64,000 bases of DNA. Source: Negativicoccus massiliensis (GTDB taxonomy: Bacteria > Bacillota > Negativicutes > Veillonellales > Negativicoccaceae). Shown here piece after piece: positions 26,421-36,002 of the stretch; position 1 is the stretch's first letter; the number at the start of each line of letters is the position of its first letter. The DNA lies in contig LT700188.1 in the NCBI GenBank assembly GCA_900155405.1, positions 1,296,590 through 1,360,589 on the forward strand, in the 5' to 3' direction. The position numbers and the translations under genes are program-made. The notes beneath the pieces are model-generated. The model saw only the letters and a program-made list of their open reading frames with translations. It was not told the origin of the DNA and ran no database searches.

Positions 26421-27535
26421 AGCAAACCTGGAAGAATTGGCTCAATATCGTCGGCGGGATGCTGATCGCGTCGTTCGCCAACGGTCACGCGGAAGCGTAT
26501 CCCGAGGCGGAGTTGTCCGCCTGGCAGGCGCCGTATGCGGGAGAAGAGCAGACGGCAACACGCAGGGATGACAGCGCGACACTGGTGTTTTCCGACAGTC
26601 CGGAGTATGTCAGGGGCGAAGGTCTGCTTTGCCAAGGAACCATTGACGGCCATGGACGACTGTACTTTTACCATGTCAACGGATCGCCGCGACCGATGCA
26701 ATTGGTGGTGTATGCGCTTTCTGAAACCACCGGCGCGGCGGTCGGCGTGACGCGGGAAGTAATCGGCACGCCGGACAGTTTTTATACCCGCCACGGTCGG
26801 GAACTATCGCGCAAAGAACTTTTCGCACCGGCGACGCAGCGCGTGTTGCGCCTGACGGAAGGCCGGCCCGAGCTGCTGCTCCAAGAAGAACGGATTGTCG
26901 TGCAGCCGGGCGAATTGATTTCAGGCATTTTGGATTTGGAAACGTCAGCTCCCGTCAAAGTGCGGGTCGCCATGCTCGGCACTTCGCGCACCGCATTGCA
27001 CCGCCTGGCGTACTTACCGCCCTTAGAACACGATGCGGCGCATGACCGCGGCACCTTTCCCGCTACGGCGCGCGAAGTCGAGCTCGCACCGTATCGTCCG
27101 GATCGGGACGGCATGCGTGTCATTCATTTGGCCGACGGTACCCGCGATCCCTATCTTGTCGGACTCGATGAAATCACCGGACGCGAAGTGACCTTACGCG
27201 GTAATTACGGCATGACGTATACCATTAAAATTCCTCTCATCGGACTGGGGTCGGTGGATCTCTTTTTCAATCCGCAGGGAGGAGGCTATGCCGGTGATAT
27301 GGCAATCGAAGCCAACGGTCGTTGGCGGCCGATATCGCTCGCGGGCCATTACCAAAAGCGCGCCATCGGTACCGATACGGTGCGGGATACGATTCATCTC
27401 GGAACCTTTCCTACCGAAAGCACGGTGACTGTCACATGGACGCCGGCGGGGGCGTCTTTCCTGCCTGTACGGATATGGCTGGTACCGCATGCCATGGGCG
27501 CTTCCCAAGCCGCTCGCGAGCAGGAAAACGATTGA
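26417..27535 (+). CDS. Exported protein of unknown function, coupled to whiA
   Basis: A 372-residue protein. It starts in an ATGA overlap with the whiA stop codon and has a signal peptide-like N-terminus (GGMLIASFANGHAEA, probable cut after AEA). The mature protein is rich in beta-type segments, for example LYFYHVNGSPRPMQLVVYAL, VQPGELISGILDLE and TYTIKIPLIGLGSVDLFF. No cysteine cluster or known catalytic motif is seen. No family is recognised. Its position suggests a cell-envelope role linked to the growth functions of YvcK and WhiA, but that is inference from location only. The pyrB promoter begins at its stop codon. Confidence 0.75.
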   Translation: MKQTWKNWLNIVGGMLIASFANGHAEAYPEAELSAWQAPYAGEEQTATRRDDSATLVFSDSPEYVRGEGLLCQGTIDGHGRLYFYHVNGSPRPMQLVVYALSETTGAAVGVTREVIGTPDSFYTRHGRELSRKELFAPATQRVLRLTEGRPELLLQEERIVVQPGELISGILDLETSAPVKVRVAMLGTSRTALHRLAYLPPLEHDAAHDRGTFPATAREVELAPYRPDRDGMRVIHLADGTRDPYLVGLDEITGREVTLRGNYGMTYTIKIPLIGLGSVDLFFNPQGGGYAGDMAIEANGRWRPISLAGHYQKRAIGTDTVRDTIHLGTFPTESTVTVTWTPAGASFLPVRIWLVPHAMGASQAAREQEND

Positions 27536-27560
27536 CAAAAGAACCGGCAATGAGTACAAT
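27532..27560 (+). promoter_or_regulatory. Promoter of the pyrimidine operon
   Basis: TTGACA (27532-27537), 17-base spacer, TACAAT (27555-27560). The -35 box overlaps the stop codon of the preceding gene. Confidence 0.85.
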
Positions 27561-27601
27561 AGTACAGAAAACATTACCGCTTGCGAGCGGTGGTGAGAGC
27601 A

Positions 27602-27691
27602 TCTTTTAAACTGGTCCCGTGAGGCTAGTAAGGGTGGTCGTAGCTGTGTTTGCTATGCAACCTCTTTGTCCCGGGACAAAGAGGTTTTTTT
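27602..27691 (+). promoter_or_regulatory. PyrR-type attenuator upstream of pyrB
   Basis: The leader holds the PyrR-binding loop consensus: TTTAAACTGGTCC (27605-27617), GTGAGGCT (27619-27626) and AAGGG (27630-27634). A perfect terminator hairpin follows, with arms 27661-27672 (CCTCTTTGTCCC) and 27673-27684 and a T-run to 27691. The GAGG of the binding loop can pair with the CCTC of the terminator arm, giving an antiterminator. By analogy with Bacillus, UMP-bound PyrR stabilises the binding loop and lets the terminator form, so the operon is shut down when pyrimidines are plentiful. pyrR is not in the window. Confidence 0.88.
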
Positions 27692-27708
27692 CATGAGGAG
27701 GCAACAGC

Positions 27709-28668
27709 ATGGTCGACTGGCAAGGCCGTTCGCTGATTGATTTGGCGTCACTTACGGCGGCGGAAATCGAAGCGATTTTGACGCAAGCTCTGGCAATGAA
27801 GAAATTCATTGCGAGCGGCGCCAAAAAAACGGATTTATTACGGGGCAAAGCGATTGTCAATGTATTTTCGGAAAATTCGACACGCACGCGCAGTTCGTTT
27901 GAGCTCGCGGGTAAATACCTCGGAGCGGATGTCATTAATATCAATAAAAGTACCAGTTCGATGACCAAGGGCGAAAGCCTCCGCGATACGTTGTTGACGG
28001 TGGCGGCGTTGGCGGCGGACGCGATCGTCATGCGTCATGAAGCATCGGGCGCCGCGGCCTACGCGGTGGAAATCGGGAAACGTTTCCCGCATTTTCCGGT
28101 CGTCATCAATGCCGGTGACGGTTTGCACGCGCATCCGTCGCAGGGACTTTTGGATCTCTTCACCGTGCGGGAACAGAAAGGCAAGATTAAAGGACTTAAA
28201 TATGTTATCGTCGGCGATATTTTGCACTCGCGCGTCGCGCGCAGTGATTTAGCCGGCTTTACCAAACTCGGAGCCGAAGTGCACATGGTCGGCCCGCGTA
28301 CGTTGGTGCCGCGCGAATTCGCCGAACTCGGCGCGATCCTGCACACGGATTTGAAAGAAGCGCTGCGAGATGCCGATGCGATTCAGATTTTGCGCTTGCA
28401 AAACGAACGAGCGGCGGCCGGTTTCATTCCGAATAACCGCGAGTATGCGCGCACCTACGGGATCTCGAGTGCGCTGCTGCAAGAGGTGGCGCCGGACGCG
28501 ATGATCATGCACCCGGGACCGATTAATCGCGGCGTGGAAATTTCACATGAATTGGCGTATGCGCAAAACGCCTTTTTACAGACGCAGGTCAAAAACGGCG
28601 TATGCGTACGGATGGCTATTTTAAATGAAGTATTGAATGGGGGTAACGGCATTGAAGCGCTTGCTTAA
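27709..28668 (+). CDS. pyrB: Aspartate carbamoyltransferase catalytic chain
   Basis: A 319-residue enzyme joining carbamoyl phosphate and aspartate. Seen: the carbamoyl-phosphate loop VFSENSTRTRSSFELAGK (STRT near residues 53-56), STSSMTKGESLRDT with the Lys of the 80s loop, VMRHEASGAAA, AGDGLHAHPSQGLLDLFT, and the C-terminal MHPGPINRGVEI. No regulatory chain gene pyrI is present, as usual in Firmicutes. It is first in the operon, behind the attenuator, with GAGGAGG before the ATG. It overlaps pyrC by 17 bases. Confidence 0.96.
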   Translation: MVDWQGRSLIDLASLTAAEIEAILTQALAMKKFIASGAKKTDLLRGKAIVNVFSENSTRTRSSFELAGKYLGADVININKSTSSMTKGESLRDTLLTVAALAADAIVMRHEASGAAAYAVEIGKRFPHFPVVINAGDGLHAHPSQGLLDLFTVREQKGKIKGLKYVIVGDILHSRVARSDLAGFTKLGAEVHMVGPRTLVPREFAELGAILHTDLKEALRDADAIQILRLQNERAAAGFIPNNREYARTYGISSALLQEVAPDAMIMHPGPINRGVEISHELAYAQNAFLQTQVKNGVCVRMAILNEVLNGGNGIEALA

Positions 28669-29941
28669 GAACGGCACGATTATTAATCCCGCCGCAGGTC
28701 AAAAGGCGGTCGGCGATGTGCTTTTTGAAGACGGTAAGATCCTCAGTGTCGGCGAAACCATTACGGCGACCGACGGCGTCGAAGTGATTGATGTAACCGA
28801 TTGCTACGTCACGCCGGGTTTGATTGATATGCACGTGCATTTGCGCGAACCGGGTCAGGAAGCGAAAGAATCCATGACAACCGGTACGCAGGCGGCGGCA
28901 GCCGGCGGGTTTACGCGCGTCGCTACCATGGCCAACACCACGCCTGTCATTGATGACCTCGTCACTTTTAACGGTGTCAAAGAACGCGCCCGCGCGGAAG
29001 GACACGTGAAAGTGGACATCATCGGCGCGGTTTCCCAAAATTTGGAGGGACGCGTTTTAAGCGACATGGGCGATCTGGCTCTCGCCGGCGCCGTGGCGTT
29101 TTCGGATGACGGGCACTATGTGGAAAGCGCGGACTTCATGCGCCGCGCGATGGAATATGCCGATACCTACGGCAAAATGATCATCGACCATGCGGAAGAT
29201 TGGACGATGGCGGCGCAGGGCTTTATGCATGAAGGCAAAGTTTCGACGGCGCTGGGTGTTGTCGGACGACCGCGCGCGGCGGAAGACATCGCCGTTGCTC
29301 GCGATATTTTGCTTGCCGAAATGACGGGCGCGCATATTCATATCGCGCACGTGAGCTCCGCGCATGCCGTGGAACTCATTCGGGCGGCGAAACAACGCGG
29401 CGTCCGCGTTACCTGTGAAGTGACGGCGCATCATTTGGCGCTGACGGATGCCGAAATTAAAAATTACGACGCGGCGTTTAAAGTGGCGCCGCCGTTACGC
29501 GAAGAAGACGATCGCCAAGCGTTACTGGCAGCGCTGGCGGACGGTACGATCGATGCGATTGTAACGGACCATTCGCCGCATGCCGATGAAGAAAAAGACG
29601 TACCGTTTTGCTGCGCGCCGAACGGCATGAGCGGCTTAGAAACATCGCTCGCCGCTGTCATTACGTACGCGCTTACCCCCGGTCACATCGACTGGGAGCG
29701 GCTGGTCGACGCGATGTCCGTGCAGCCGGCGCGACTTTTGCAGCAGGAAGCGGGCGTGCTGAAAGCAGGCGCGCCGGCGGATATTACCGTCATCGCGCCG
29801 CAGAGCCAATGGACGGTGGAACCGGAAAAATTATATACGAAGTCGCTGTTTTCTCCGTTCGCGGGCAAGACCCTGACCGGTCGCGCCGTGCAGACGTGGG
29901 TGGACGGTGAACAGGTAATGCGGGAAGGAGCTGTACGATGA
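28652..29941 (+). CDS. pyrC: Dihydroorotase
   Basis: A 429-residue metal-dependent cyclic amidohydrolase that closes carbamoyl aspartate to dihydroorotate. Seen: the metal site DMHVHLREPGQEAKE, TTPVIDDL, metal-ligand His regions IDHAED and HIAHVSSAHAVELIR, and the Asp ligand in TDHSPHADEEKD. The TTG at 28652 is chosen because GGGGGT lies 8 bases upstream and it gives the usual beginning KRLLKNGTIINP. The start lies inside pyrB. It overlaps carA by four bases. Confidence 0.95.
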   Translation: MKRLLKNGTIINPAAGQKAVGDVLFEDGKILSVGETITATDGVEVIDVTDCYVTPGLIDMHVHLREPGQEAKESMTTGTQAAAAGGFTRVATMANTTPVIDDLVTFNGVKERARAEGHVKVDIIGAVSQNLEGRVLSDMGDLALAGAVAFSDDGHYVESADFMRRAMEYADTYGKMIIDHAEDWTMAAQGFMHEGKVSTALGVVGRPRAAEDIAVARDILLAEMTGAHIHIAHVSSAHAVELIRAAKQRGVRVTCEVTAHHLALTDAEIKNYDAAFKVAPPLREEDDRQALLAALADGTIDAIVTDHSPHADEEKDVPFCCAPNGMSGLETSLAAVITYALTPGHIDWERLVDAMSVQPARLLQQEAGVLKAGAPADITVIAPQSQWTVEPEKLYTKSLFSPFAGKTLTGRAVQTWVDGEQVMREGAVR

Positions 29942-31002
29942 AAGAGGGATATCTGTACTTGGCGGACGGCCGGAAATTTCCGGGTTACCTTGTCGGCGGA
30001 CACAGTAAAGCGGCGGAAGTCGTTTTTAATACGGCGATGACAGGCTATGAGGAGTCCTACACGGATCCTTCCTATACCGACCAGATTTTAACGTTGACCT
30101 ATCCTCTGATCGGTAACTATGGTGTCAATCACCACATTTGGCAGGGCGAAAGGCCGTCGATTTCGGGCGCTATCGTCTCGGAATTGACGCGTTTCCCGAG
30201 CAACTGGGAAAGCGAAGATTCGCTGGGCCGATTTTTCAAGGCGAATCAGATTCCGGTGCTGATTGGCGCGGATACCCGCGCCATCACTCGCGCGATTCGT
30301 AAAGAAGGCACACCGATCGGGGTGCTTGCGACAGCCGCGGAAGAAAATTATGTAAAAGAAGCGCTTGCGCATCCTTTGCCGCAGGACCAGATCGCGCGCG
30401 TGACAACGCCGGTCGCTTATAAAATGGGCGAAGGTCGGTTGCGCGTTACCGTCATCGACTGCGGCATTAAACGGCGCATGCTGGATCATCTCGTGGCGGC
30501 GGACTGCCACCTGACGGTCGTGCCGGCGCAGACCAAAGCGGCGCAGATCCTCGCGACCCGACCGGACGGCGTTTTCATCAGCAACGGCCCGGGCAACCCC
30601 GCGGATGTGCCCGATACGATCCAGACCCTGCGTGAGCTCGTCGGTAAAGTGCCGATGTTCGGTATTTGCATGGGCCATCAGTTGCTCGCGCAAGCGTTGG
30701 GCGCGGTCACGTTTAAATTGCCCTTCGGTCATCGCGGCGCGAACCATCCGGTCATCGATCTTGCGACGAAGAAAATCACGATGACGGCGCAAAACCACGG
30801 TTACGCCGTCAGTGAAGAAAATTTTCCGGCGGAGCTCATGGTTACGCACCGTTCGTTGAATGACGGTACGATCGAAGGCTTCCGCCACCGCACGCTGCCG
30901 ATTCAGGGCATTCAGTACCATCCCGAAGCGGCGCCGGGACCGACGGACAACGAATACTTATTTACCGATTGGATGAAAAGCCTGAAAGGAGAACGAGCAT
31001 GA
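29938..31002 (+). CDS. carA: Carbamoyl phosphate synthetase small (glutaminase) subunit
   Basis: A 354-residue subunit that releases ammonia from glutamine. Seen: FNTAMTGYEESYTDPSYT and the class I amidotransferase triad, with Cys near residue 244 in FGICMGHQLLAQALG and the C-terminal IQYHPEAAPGPTD carrying His and Glu. It is joined to pyrC and carB by four-base ATGA overlaps, so the three products are probably made in matched amounts. The only CPS genes seen lie in the pyrimidine operon. Confidence 0.96.
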   Translation: MKEGYLYLADGRKFPGYLVGGHSKAAEVVFNTAMTGYEESYTDPSYTDQILTLTYPLIGNYGVNHHIWQGERPSISGAIVSELTRFPSNWESEDSLGRFFKANQIPVLIGADTRAITRAIRKEGTPIGVLATAAEENYVKEALAHPLPQDQIARVTTPVAYKMGEGRLRVTVIDCGIKRRMLDHLVAADCHLTVVPAQTKAAQILATRPDGVFISNGPGNPADVPDTIQTLRELVGKVPMFGICMGHQLLAQALGAVTFKLPFGHRGANHPVIDLATKKITMTAQNHGYAVSEENFPAELMVTHRSLNDGTIEGFRHRTLPIQGIQYHPEAAPGPTDNEYLFTDWMKSLKGERA

Positions 31003-34000
31003 ATAAAGAAATCAAGAAAGTTCTCGTGATCGGCTCCGGCCCGATCGTCATCGGTCAGGCCGCGGAATTCGACTATGCCGGCACACAGGCTTGCCTGTCG
31101 TTAAAAGAAGAGGGCTGTGAAGTCGTTCTGATCAACAGCAACCCGGCGACGATCATGACGGATACGGATATCGCCGATCGCGTGTACATCGAACCGCTGA
31201 CGCTCGATTTTGTCACATCGGTCATCGCGCAGGAACGTCCGGACGGGATTTTGGCGACGCTGGGCGGTCAAACCGGTTTGAATCTCGCGATGGAACTTTT
31301 CGACAAGGGCATCTTGGAAAAATACGATGTGGAACTTTTGGGCACGCGCATGGACGCGATCCGGCAGGCGGAAGACCGCGAATTATTTAAGGAAGCGATG
31401 CAGCAAATCGGTCAACCTGTGCCGGAAAGCCGCACCTGCAACACGTTAAATGAAGCGTTGGCTTTTGCGGAAACGATCGGTTACCCGCTGATTATTCGTC
31501 CGGCGTTTACGTTGGGCGGTACCGGCGGCGGCGTCGTACACAATGAAACGGAAATGCGCGAAATCGGTCAGCGTGGTTTGGTGCTGAGCCCGATTCACCA
31601 AATTTTGGTGGAACGCTCGGTCGCCGGCTGGAAAGAACTGGAATATGAAGTCATGCGCGACAGCGATGACAACTGCATCATTATTTGTAATATGGAAAAT
31701 ATCGATCCGGTCGGTGTCCACACCGGCGACAGCATCGTCATCGCGCCGAGCCAGACGCTGACCGATAAGCAGCATCATATATTGCGCACGGCGTCGCTGG
31801 ATATCATTCGGTATTTGGAAATCGAAGGCGGCTGCAACGTGCAGTACGCGCTCGATCCGCATTCGAATCAGTACTATGTCATCGAAGTCAATCCGCGCAT
31901 GAGCCGCTCGTCCGCGCTCGCGTCGAAAGCGACCGGTTATCCGATTGCGAAAGTGGCGGCGAAAGTGGCGCTCGGCAAATCGCTCGGTGAAATCGAAAAC
32001 GCCGTTACCGGCAAAACGAAAGCGGCGTTTGAACCGACGCTCGACTACATCGTCATTAAAATTCCGCGCTGGCCGTTTGAAAAATTCAATCTGGCGGATC
32101 GCGAACTCGGTACGCAGATGAAAGCGACCGGCGAAGTCATGGCGTTGGCGACGAATGTTCCGGCCGGCTTGCAGAAAGCGGTGAGATCGCTCGAAACCGG
32201 CACGGATTCGCTCTATTTGCCGAAGTTGGAACACTTGTCCCACTACGACATCAAAATGCTTTTACGGCGCGTGGACGATGAACGGCTTTTCGTCATTGCC
32301 GAAGCGTTGCGGCGCGGTTTTGACGTGCAGGAAATTTACCACACGACCAAGATTGACCCGTTCTTTATCACGCAGATCCAGCGCATCGTCAACTGCGAAC
32401 GCAAGCTGATGAACGAAGGATTGACGCAGGAACATGTGGAATTGGCGAAGTACCTCGGTTTTTCGGATCGCCGCATCGCACAGCTGACGCATGTGGAAGA
32501 AAGCGAAGTAGCTGCGTTGCGCAAACAGAAGCATATTACCGCCTCGTATCGCATGGTCGACACCTGCGCGGCGGAATTCGATGCCGCGTCGCCGTACTAC
32601 TACTCGGCGTATGGTGTGGTCGATGAAGTCACTCCGCAGAAAAACAGCGTCATGGTTCTCGGTTCGGGTCCTATCCGCATCGGTCAAGGCGTGGAATTCG
32701 ACTACTGCTCCGTGCAGGCGATTCGCGCGTTGAAACGATACGGTTATCGTTCCATCATGGTCAACAATAACCCGGAAACGGTTTCCACCGACTTTGATAT
32801 GTCCGACGCGCTGTACTTTGAACCGCTGGTGCCGGAGGACGTTTGCCAGATTATTGAAAAAGAACAGCCGCAAGGCGTTATTACCCAGTTCGGCGGGCAG
32901 ACCGCGATTAATTTGGCGGGGAAACTCGCGGCGCACAACGCGCCTTTGTTGGGGACCGATGTTGACGGCGTAGATCTGGCGGAAGACCGCAAACGCTTCG
33001 ACGCATTGCTCGAATCGCTCCACATCGAACGTCCGCGCGGTTGTATGGTGACATCGCTTGCGGAAGCGCACGAAGCCACCAAAAAATTGAAATATCCGTT
33101 GATCGTACGACCGAGTTATGTGCTCGGCGGACGCGCGATGCAGATCGTTTACCAACCGCGCGAACTCGATACCTACCTGCGGGAAGCCGTAGTCGCATCG
33201 TCCGAGCATCCGGTTTTGATTGATGAATACCTCGTCGGCCGCGAACTCGAAGTCGATGCGCTGTGCGACGGTGAAAACGTCTTTATTCCGGGCATCATGG
33301 AACAGATCGAACGCGCGGGCGTTCACTCGGGCGACAGCATCGCCGTATTCCCGCCGCAACATATTGATCAGGCCAAAATCGATGAAGTGGTCGAACATAC
33401 GGAACGCATTGCGCGCGCGTTAGACATTCGCGGCATTGTCAATATCCAATACATCATTGCCGGCGGGAAATTGTACGTTATCGAAGTTAATCCGCGTTCG
33501 AGCCGCACGGTGCCTTTCATGAGTAAAGTGACGGGTTACAACCTGATCGCGCTCGCGACCGGTATTTGTGTCGGCAAAACCTTGCCTGAACTCGGCATCA
33601 CGCCGGGGCTGGTGCCGACACCCGATTATGTAGCGGCGAAAGCGCCGGTGTTCTCGTTCGCTAAACTCGGTCTGGTGGAAATCGCGCTCGGACCGGAAAT
33701 GAAATCGACCGGCGAAGTCATGGGGATCGGCAAAACGTATTCCGACGCGTTGTATCGCGCGATCGTCGGCGCGTACATGGGCATTCCCGACGGCGGCAAC
33801 GTGCTGATTACGGTCAGCGACCGCGATAAAGAGGAAACCGCGCAACTCGCTGCGGAGTTTGTCGAACACGGGTACCACATCATGGCTACGCACGGCACGG
33901 GCAGCTACTTGGAAGAAAAAGGCATCCCCGTACAAATCGTCAATAAAATGCATGAAGGCGGCGACGTTACTTGCGCGACATTATTGCGCGACGGTTCCGT

Positions 34001-34217
34001 CGACATGGTGGTCAATACAATCACGTACGGCAAACGTCCGGAACGCGAAGGTTTCCGTCTGCGTCGCATGGCCGTCGAACTCGGTATTCCCTGCGTGACC
34101 TCGCTCGACACGATGCGCGAAGTAGTGCGCGTGTTGCGCGAACGGAAAAATAATGATTTGCCGAGCGTCAAAGCCATTCAGGACTACCAAAAGGAGCGGC
34201 GTCATGAACGCGCTTGA
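30999..34217 (+). CDS. carB: Carbamoyl phosphate synthetase large subunit
   Basis: A 1072-residue enzyme with two homologous ATP-grasp halves. The first starts KVLVIGSGPIVIGQAAEFDYAG and the second SVMVLGSGPIRIGQGVEFDYCS near residue 550. Between them lies the oligomerisation domain, and the last ~140 residues are the MGS-like allosteric domain (ITVSDRDKEETAQLAAEF, ATHGTGSYLEEKG). It makes carbamoyl phosphate from bicarbonate, ammonia and two ATP. The start codon overlaps the carA stop. Full length is normal. Confidence 0.97.
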   Translation: MNKEIKKVLVIGSGPIVIGQAAEFDYAGTQACLSLKEEGCEVVLINSNPATIMTDTDIADRVYIEPLTLDFVTSVIAQERPDGILATLGGQTGLNLAMELFDKGILEKYDVELLGTRMDAIRQAEDRELFKEAMQQIGQPVPESRTCNTLNEALAFAETIGYPLIIRPAFTLGGTGGGVVHNETEMREIGQRGLVLSPIHQILVERSVAGWKELEYEVMRDSDDNCIIICNMENIDPVGVHTGDSIVIAPSQTLTDKQHHILRTASLDIIRYLEIEGGCNVQYALDPHSNQYYVIEVNPRMSRSSALASKATGYPIAKVAAKVALGKSLGEIENAVTGKTKAAFEPTLDYIVIKIPRWPFEKFNLADRELGTQMKATGEVMALATNVPAGLQKAVRSLETGTDSLYLPKLEHLSHYDIKMLLRRVDDERLFVIAEALRRGFDVQEIYHTTKIDPFFITQIQRIVNCERKLMNEGLTQEHVELAKYLGFSDRRIAQLTHVEESEVAALRKQKHITASYRMVDTCAAEFDAASPYYYSAYGVVDEVTPQKNSVMVLGSGPIRIGQGVEFDYCSVQAIRALKRYGYRSIMVNNNPETVSTDFDMSDALYFEPLVPEDVCQIIEKEQPQGVITQFGGQTAINLAGKLAAHNAPLLGTDVDGVDLAEDRKRFDALLESLHIERPRGCMVTSLAEAHEATKKLKYPLIVRPSYVLGGRAMQIVYQPRELDTYLREAVVASSEHPVLIDEYLVGRELEVDALCDGENVFIPGIMEQIERAGVHSGDSIAVFPPQHIDQAKIDEVVEHTERIARALDIRGIVNIQYIIAGGKLYVIEVNPRSSRTVPFMSKVTGYNLIALATGICVGKTLPELGITPGLVPTPDYVAAKAPVFSFAKLGLVEIALGPEMKSTGEVMGIGKTYSDALYRAIVGAYMGIPDGGNVLITVSDRDKEETAQLAAEFVEHGYHIMATHGTGSYLEEKGIPVQIVNKMHEGGDVTCATLLRDGSVDMVVNTITYGKRPEREGFRLRRMAVELGIPCVTSLDTMREVVRVLRERKNNDLPSVKAIQDYQKERRHERA

Positions 34218-34965
34218 AGTCGGACCGATTCGGACGAATGAACGCGTTTCTGCCGATATGTATCGGCTGGTGGCGGAGCTGCCGCGTTTGGCGCAGACGA
34301 CACGGCCGGGTCAGTTTTTACACGTGCGCACGGCACGCGGCTGGGATCCGTTGCTGCGGCGTCCGTTTTCGCCGTCGCGCGTCGATCGCGAAAACGGACT
34401 GGTCGAAATGGTCTATCGCGTTGTCGGCCGCGGTACGGAGCTGATGACGCACATGCGCGCGGGCGATGAAATCGATGTGCTCGGTCCGCGCGGCACGACA
34501 TTTACGCTGGGCGGAAAAATGTTAATGGTCGGCGGTGGGGTGGGGATCGCTCCGATTCTTTTCGCCGCGCAACAGGCGGCGGCGGGAACCGCTACCGTCA
34601 TCATCGGCGGTCGCAGTCGGGAAGAACTGTTTTGGCAGGACTATTTTCCCGACACGATCCACGATTTGTTACTGACTACGGACGACGGTTCGGTCGGCCA
34701 TCACGGCTATGCGGTGGATCTTGTACCGGCGTTGCTCGCATCCGGCGAGTTTGATCGGGTACTTTGCTGCGGACCGACCATTTTGATGAGTAAAGTCGCC
34801 GCCGCGGCGTATGCGGCCGGCGTGCCTTGCGAAGTTTCGTTCGAACGGCGGATGGGTTGCGGCACCGGCGGCTGCTACGCCTGCGTGTGCGATCGTAAGG
34901 ACGGAACGCATGCGAAAGTATGTCAGGAAGGTCCTGTTTTTGACAGCCGGGAGGTGATCCTGTGA
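34204..34965 (+). CDS. pyrK: Dihydroorotate dehydrogenase electron-transfer subunit
   Basis: A 253-residue FAD and 2Fe-2S subunit that links class 1B PyrD to NAD. Seen: an FAD-binding barrel with RPFSPSRVDRENGLVEMVYRVVG, the NAD-binding MVGGGVGIAPILFAA, and the C-terminal cluster-binding MGCGTGGCYACVC with a further Cys in KVCQEGPVF. The ATG at 34204 follows AAGGAGCGG and overlaps the end of carB by 14 bases. Its presence shows that PyrD is the NAD-linked 1B type, which suits an anaerobe. Confidence 0.95.
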   Translation: MNALEVGPIRTNERVSADMYRLVAELPRLAQTTRPGQFLHVRTARGWDPLLRRPFSPSRVDRENGLVEMVYRVVGRGTELMTHMRAGDEIDVLGPRGTTFTLGGKMLMVGGGVGIAPILFAAQQAAAGTATVIIGGRSREELFWQDYFPDTIHDLLLTTDDGSVGHHGYAVDLVPALLASGEFDRVLCCGPTILMSKVAAAAYAAGVPCEVSFERRMGCGTGGCYACVCDRKDGTHAKVCQEGPVFDSREVIL

Positions 34966-35888
34966 GCGCGAATATAGCCGTTAATTTTTGCGGGGTCACG
35001 ATGGCGACGCCGATTATCGCCGCCTCGGGCACGTTCGGATTCGGACTCGAGTACGCGTCCTATCTTGACTTGGATCAGGTCGGCGCCGTATCGGTCAAGG
35101 GACTGACACGGGAACCGCGGCGCGGTAACGCGGGCGTGCGGATTGCCGAAACGCCGGCCGGAATTTTAAATTGCATCGGTTTGGAAAATCCCGGCGTAGA
35201 AGCGTTTTGCACGGATATTTTGCCGCAGATTCACGCCGCGTCGTCCATTCGCGTGATGGCGAATATTTCCGGCAATACGGTGGCGGATTACGCGTACATG
35301 GCGGAACGTCTGAATGATGAGCCGGTCGATTTTCTGGAAGTGAATATTTCCTGTCCGAATGTGAAAAAGGGCGGGATGAGTTTCGGCGTCGATCCGCACG
35401 CGGCGGCGGAAGTGACGCGCGCGGTGAAAGATCACACGCGGCTTCCCGTCGTCGTGAAATTGAGTCCGAATGTGACGGATATCCGCGTCATCGCGAGCGC
35501 CGTGGAAGAAGCGGGCGCGGATGCGGTATCGCTGGTCAATACGTTTATGGGACTGGCGATTGATGCGAAAACGCGGCGGCCGCTGCTGGGCAACGTCACC
35601 GGCGGACTTTCCGGCCCGTGCGTTAAGCCGATGGCCTTGCGTTTGGTCTGGGAAGTCGCGCAAACGGTCGATATTCCGATTTGCGGTTTGGGCGGGATCA
35701 TGACCGGGTTGGACGCCATCGAATTCATGATGGTCGGCGCGGACTGCGTTTCCGTCGGTACAGCGACAATGCGCGATCCGGCCGCCTGCGTCAAAATTGC
35801 CGACGAAATGGCCGCATGGTGCGATGCGGAAGGTGTCAAAGATATTTCGGAAATCGTCGGCACGTTGCGTATTCCGGGTGAAAGCTGA
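34962..35888 (+). CDS. pyrD: Dihydroorotate dehydrogenase, class 1B catalytic subunit
   Basis: A 308-residue FMN enzyme oxidising dihydroorotate to orotate together with PyrK. Seen: IIAASGTFGFGLEY, SVKGLTREPRRGN, AGILNCIGLENPG, the active-site region EVNISCPNVKKGGMSFG with the catalytic Cys of class 1B, VKLSPNVTDI, and the flavin-phosphate region GLGGIMTGLDAIEFMMVGA. It starts with GTG in a GTGA overlap with pyrK. A terminator follows, so pyrF and pyrE must be elsewhere. Confidence 0.96.
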   Translation: MSANIAVNFCGVTMATPIIAASGTFGFGLEYASYLDLDQVGAVSVKGLTREPRRGNAGVRIAETPAGILNCIGLENPGVEAFCTDILPQIHAASSIRVMANISGNTVADYAYMAERLNDEPVDFLEVNISCPNVKKGGMSFGVDPHAAAEVTRAVKDHTRLPVVVKLSPNVTDIRVIASAVEEAGADAVSLVNTFMGLAIDAKTRRPLLGNVTGGLSGPCVKPMALRLVWEVAQTVDIPICGLGGIMTGLDAIEFMMVGADCVSVGTATMRDPAACVKIADEMAAWCDAEGVKDISEIVGTLRIPGES

Positions 35889-35920
35889 AAAAATCCCGTC
35901 AGTCGACGGGATTTTTTTGT
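35889..35920 (+). terminator. Terminator of the pyrimidine operon
   Basis: A-run, stem ATCCCGTC (35894-35901), loop AGTC, stem GACGGGAT (35906-35913), T-run. Confidence 0.88.
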
Positions 35921-36002
35921 GGAAAGGATATGGCGCGGTAAAAAGTCGCGATAAGCGTCGTGACACGTTTAATTTTTCCGCGCGCTATGCTACACTTTTA
36001 TT

